A stretch of DNA of 21,781 nucleotides from Choristocarpus tenellus KU-1152 (Eukaryota > Phaeophyceae), in assembly GCA_964200185.2 (NCBI GenBank), contig CAXNAD020000324.1, forward strand, positions 1 to 21,781. Reading direction: 5' to 3'. The first letter of the stretch is position 1, and each line of letters begins with the position of its first letter. The notes beneath the pieces are model-generated. The model saw only the letters and a list, made by a program, of their open reading frames with translations. It did no database searches and was not told where the DNA came from. Of this stretch, positions 12,601 to 18,600 are shown one piece after another. Position numbers and translations under genes: made by a program.

Positions 12601-15600
12601 CCTGACTCAGCCAATCCTCCACATATCCCCTGGCCTTGAGGTTCTTCCCCAAAGTCACTCTCTCTCCCTCAGATGAAATCATAGCATAGATGTCAATGGA
12701 ACCAGGCTCTTCCCCGAAACTGAGGCCAACAAGATTATCAAAGCACTTGCGGAGGTGTGGTTGTACTGCTTGGGGATTCTTGGCCTGTGATAGAATCTCC
12801 AGCTGTTGAGGAAAGGGATAGGAGCAAAGTGGCAGATGAAGGCATGGTAAACCATGACCAGGGCAATGTCCTAGATGAGGTTGAAAATAGGGTTCAAAGT
12901 GTGGAGAAGGGCGAGGTGGGCAAACATACACATGCAGTACATTACAGCTTCCATTGCTTGACTTGTTATCTCCATGGAATATGGGAGACAGCTATGTTCA
13001 TAATTAGGGGTGACATATCAACTAATTCGAGTCACTCATACTTCCCTTCAATATGCCTCCTGAGCATAGACATCTCTGCTTCAGCATGCTATGTGAGAAG
13101 GATTGCAATCTATTAGGAATTGCTATCAAGAATTAACTAACACTGTGCTGAATCTCACATACCATTGGGGATATGCAACAAACAGAGTACCACAGATCAC
13201 GAACACACAGTATTGACTGAAGTTGCACATCTATCTCCCCTGTTCCCCCTTTCACTAATGCCGCTCTCACCAGTTCGTCATTGGATAGGAAGTAGAAGCG
13301 AGGGAAGGCAGCCCTCTTAGTCTCTAGGTAGTCCTCAAGACTCTTTTGGATCTTATCCAGAGCCAAATTATGTGAGGCTAACACTTCCTTTCTGTCCTTC
13401 ACAAGACCCTGGTAAAAGGAAGGGCGATGCAGAATCGAAATGGTAGTTATTATTATTGCTATAGAATATCGAAATGGAACAGTACCATGATCAGTCCTTG
13501 CCAGTGAATCCCAATCAGTAGTTCATAGTACTAACCTTGAGCAAGTTCTAATGCCATACGGAAATCTACTTCATCCTTGTGTCACCATCATGTCTTGATG
13601 TTCCAGTCTATAGCTCAAATTGTTTCTCTTTTTGCAATCTGCCGTCAACCTGCAGTCCAGCTTCGTATTTCTTTTTTTTGTGACAAAAAGCTCACTGGCA
13701 ATACCTGGCCTTTTTATCTACGTACCAACCTGCTTCATAGCCAGTGGTTCATCTGCTGTATTGACCATAATGTGCCTCCACGACTTGTCTACTGCCTGGA
13801 ACATCTTGGCTGCTGTGGGTAGCTGCCGCATGATGTCTGGGGAACAGAATATGGATTCAAGGTACATCCAGTTCCTCTGACATGTCATCCATTCATCCAG
13901 AGTTTCCTGGGGCGAGGCAGCAGTTGTTGTGAAGCGGGAGAGAAAAACACTTAGAACAGATTACAGGATAAATAATTCCGCCTCATTTCCCCTTTCTTTG
14001 TTCACTCAACTTATGTGCTATGTACTACAGACATGTGCTTGGGCAGTCTTGCCCCTTAGAGTCAGAGCTACTGACAATGGAAAACCTCTATTGACACCAA
14101 ATATGCATCTACCCAAGTAATGGAAATGAATATCATTAGCACATCATTGATATTGATAGCTTTGGCGCTAGCTCTTCTACCCTATTCCTCTTCGCTGTAC
14201 CTGTCCAATTCCCAACCACCATACCTTTCCAAGCTTGACCCTCTCTAACCTGCAACGTAACAAGTTTTCCACGCCAAGAATCAACCATATCCCGGATGCC
14301 GCTAACGTAGCGACTACTGAGCACTGTATTGATGGTGACAAGCGAGTCATCAAGGTTGGCCGCAACCTCTGATGTGTCCCCAAGGATAAAGAGGTCGTTC
14401 ACATCCTTGTACGTCTTCACCTGCACTTGGGTCAGGTTTGGTTTTGTTGTGAGCTAAGTATTGTGGGTAGGTGGTTGAGTGGATGAATGAGTGGGCAGGT
14501 GGATAAGCACGCCTGTATCTGTGGCTGTATCTGTATCTGTATCTGTATCTGGGCCCGTGATTGTGTATGTCTGCGTCTGTGCCTGTCACTGTGCCTCCAT
14601 CCCTGTGTTTGTGTGTGGCTGTGTCAGTAAGTGCATAACCACATGCACATGAGCTTGAAGATCCCATGTAGGCTAAATCTACATCTGTTTAAGCATTTGT
14701 GCATCAGGCGTCCTTGAGCAAGGGTATCAGCAATGGGACAGGGCAAGAGCATAAGTTGTACTATAAATGACAATCATAATAAGAGAGGTAGATCATTGCA
14801 GAGGATGAACAGTAAAATAGAGCAAAGTATGGTTGATCACGAATGCAGGATTTGAAGCAACACACTAACCTCAAACTCAGTGGTTTCCCACATCTTTGAA
14901 ACTTTTGCCATCATCTCCTCCAGCACTGCCTCTTGTACGGCTGAAGTGGCACAGTTTGTGATCTCCTCGTGAAAGGACGTTACCTGTGTAGTAGAAAGTG
15001 AGATTGGGGGAAAATTTTGAATGCTCTACCGATATTCTTGTGGAAAGTCTTGGCAAGCTTGGAAGTACTCAAACATAGAGCCCTTTCCTGGGAACTTGAA
15101 AAACATAGGGAAAATACCAACTTGTTTCAAAAGTACTTCAAGTATTGCAATCATCCCGTGATCTCTCCCCTCGATCTCTTGTCTGAGAGCCAAACCAATT
15201 GAGGGGTAGGCATGCTTGGACCCTTTTGCAATTTAAGCAATCTTTCTTACTCTGTGTAATACACACTCTATTTCAACTGCTTTATGTATATAATAGTGTG
15301 GGCAAAATTGTTATTCCCCCTCTCTACATACAAAATGATGCCATAATTCAGCAAAAATGTTATTTCAGCAGTTGTACACAATGCCATATTTTTGGCTTTT
15401 CTTGGGATCCTTAGATGTAATCCTGCCTGCCTCTAGGTTGCTTCGACTCCTGATACACTTACACCATCAATGTAATAACCCACACCATTGTTACCTTCTT
15501 GTCAATGAGGTCCCCAAGTGTGAGATCATCTTGCCCCTGTATGGTGAAGCCTATCAGTTCGTGAATTTGGTCCCAGTGCCTTGCTTGTAGGCTATCATTC

Positions 15601-18600
15601 CGAAGGTCAACTACAACAGGAAGGACAGGACTGAACTTGTCCACGTCTTCCTGGAAAACCAAGGACAAGTGTATAGTGGCAAAGGAGGTCAGGAGGGGAA
15701 ATTGTGTTCGGTGATATCGTTGGTAAGTAGGAGGAGAGAAGGGGAGAGATCAATAGAGATATCAATAGGGTGGGGTAGAGTTGGTGTTGACCATTGACTG
15801 CAGACTATTTGATGGATGTCATATCATAAACCAAGGCATTCTAGAGAGTTCCCTTGTATTCATCAGTCTTCAAAACACCTAGGATTCAATCACTTCCTCT
15901 TCACTAGAAGGTTCATGTACTATCCACGTGCTACCAAACTTTTGCATCCTACCCCACATTTCCAGCCACTATACTCTAGGGGTGCCATTGAACACTTCCG
16001 TCCCCTCCCATCAAGTGTACAGTGGGCAGCAGGGTAAGAATACCTGAGTCAGGGACAGTCCATGAGTGGAAAAGGGGGATGGTGATTTTTTTTTTTCTGG
16101 GTATTACTGTAGAAATGTATATGATTTCTCACATCTCTCTGCTGGAATATAGTATACTCCAGAGGTACTCGTATAGTTCTTGAGCCCTCATCTTCACCTC
16201 TAGAGCTCCCACCTCTCACACCTCAACCCTCTCCTCCCCCTCCCCTCTTGACTCCAAATCTTACTTTTCAAGTCACTTTCATATTCACCTTAAGCCTCTT
16301 TGCCACGGGATTGTTTGGGAGTCCCTTTGCCGCCTGGTGTGTCGTGCGGTTGTATTGGCTCACATATTTCTCTAGGAGAGAAGCGTCTATCTCCTTGAAC
16401 GGGGAAATGAGCCAATTCTCTGTCAGCTCCTTCCACTCCTTCACCCCAGTCCAAACCCGTTTCTTTTTGGTACAATGGGAATAAGGTGGCAGTATTGTCG
16501 TTTATGTTGGTGGTGTGCTGCACTGTGGTAGACATAAAGAGGTGGGGTTGTAGCTGGAGGGAGATATTGAGGTGTTGGAAAGGTGTTGTGTTGGAAACTA
16601 CTCTTATCACTATCTCTGTTGGTTGACTTGGAAATACAGCTCTGAGGTGATGGAACCAACGGATCTGTTATTTCCTTATCTAGCTGAGTTTTCCTTGCAC
16701 TAAAAAGAATGTTTTCAACATGAGGTCGGCCTTCGCCAGGATCCATCCCCGTGGCCGACCTTCCTTATCTCTCCCCGCCTCCGAACACATTGTGTGACCT
16801 TATGAAACCTTTAACTGCCACAGTGACAAGTCAATCTCGTTCAGCTTTGTCCTCCTCACACCTTGCCCGTCCACCACCAATATTGCACCCTATTATACCA
16901 TTTTACTCACCTTAAGAGTGAGATCGGCGACCACCTCCTCCAGGATATCATACTCATCCACAGGTTGACTGAGAAGCGCCTAATACAATTCCGAACACAC
17001 CCAAAAACAATAGTGGTGCTTTGTTGCTTATTCGGAAGGCATAAGTAAGAGTGGATCCGAAATGCTGAGAATGTTTCCTGGGTCATTCTTTAATCTGATT
17101 TCCTGAACTGAGTCAGGGATCTTCCCAACTCTCTTAGGCCGGTCCTTGAACTCAAAGAGTAAAATATTATGTATGTACTGTTGGTAGCACACAGCATAGT
17201 CACCACCTATCATGCCAGTCAATAGGTAGCATGTACATTGATACATGCCCAGAACGCTCTAAGGTAGAATCATAATTGTCTCTGGGTTAGCCTTTTGGCT
17301 CAGATAGATTTTGGTTGATGAGTCAAAGTATCTTAGAGGGTAGAGCTGCGTCCATTTGGGGGTCAAAATCCAATGTTGCGATTTTGATNNNNNNNNNNCC
17401 TATTCCGAAACATTTTGGATAGGAAAATGTCATTAAAAAAACCCATAGGAAGCCAAGCCCCAAACGGAAAAACAGGGCAAATCTCGTACCCTCTAAGATA
17501 CTTTCACTCTGATGCCTGCATCTAACAGCAAAATGACCATATTGTCTATGTCATGCATTTGCTAGTCCCTCCTCTCCATCCCCACACCCTCTTTTCTTGC
17601 AGTGGGAGGGCACACAACGTGTAGTCCTTTAGAATAGCAGCTTTCCTACATGCTCACCCTTCATCCCTCAACTCCAGTACTTTCCCCTAGCTTATGTGCA
17701 TTGGTTAATGTATACTTGTGTGTGATTCCGATATTGTGTGTGTTTATTTCTTCGTGTTTATTTCCTTGCAGCAGCCATAGCATCCTCCTCGCCTTATCTC
17801 CCTCACCAAGTCATATTCTCTTCCCGCCTCACCTGATACTCCATGAGCTGTTCAGAACGCTCCTTGTGTTGCATCAATCTATCCTCCTCCTGTTTGAGGA
17901 ATGCCAGCACCTTCTCTGCCGGGGCCTCGAGGCTGGCAATAAGGGAGTTATCGAGCTGCTCCCTAACCTGAGCAATCTTTTTCACCAGCTTAGGGACCTG
18001 GCGTGTAGAAATAGACGCAAAGTGATGAATACCATCTCAATTCAGGTGGTCCAGAGAGCAATCGAAGCACAACAATAATCCCTCTCTGCCACTTTCCCAA
18101 TGTACACAGAGCCATAGTATCTTAGAGGGGAGAGCCGTGTCGATTTGGGGGCCAATATTCGATGTTGCGATTTTGATGTAATTTTGGCTATCGTGTTTGT
18201 TGAAAAGTGTCAATATCCATGTTCCGGAAACACCTTTTCATAACATATGCACTTTACCTACTCCCAAACATTTTGGAGTAGGTAAATGTCATAAAAGAAC
18301 CCATGGCAAGCCAAGCCCCAAATGGACAAACAGGGAAAAAGTCGTACCCTCCAAGATACTTTCACTCACAATCATACATGGTCACTTGCACTCACACCTC
18401 AATGACTACACAGCTATATCCACAATTGGCTAAACTCCCAATGAATGGCTTGGTCCATTCCCACTGTGTTTCCAACATAGTTCCTTCCATTTCTGTTCCC
18501 ATACATGTTTATCCTATCATTACAAAAGGTCTCTTCAAACTCAATTCCAGCCGTATCCTCTTCCCAGTATTTTGTCTCCCTATCTCTATTTCAGCCCAAA

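Noticed and set aside
17028-17246. Open frame with a helical-looking segment ([16 protein letters not shown]) between exons 5 and 6.
   Set aside because: Exons 5 and 6 join in frame with the family spacing; adding it would insert residues with no counterpart and no clean splice pair was seen.
17650-18078. 142-codon plus-strand open frame.
   Set aside because: Most of its second half is the antisense shadow of exon 5, and the first half is a low-complexity pyrimidine-rich reading.
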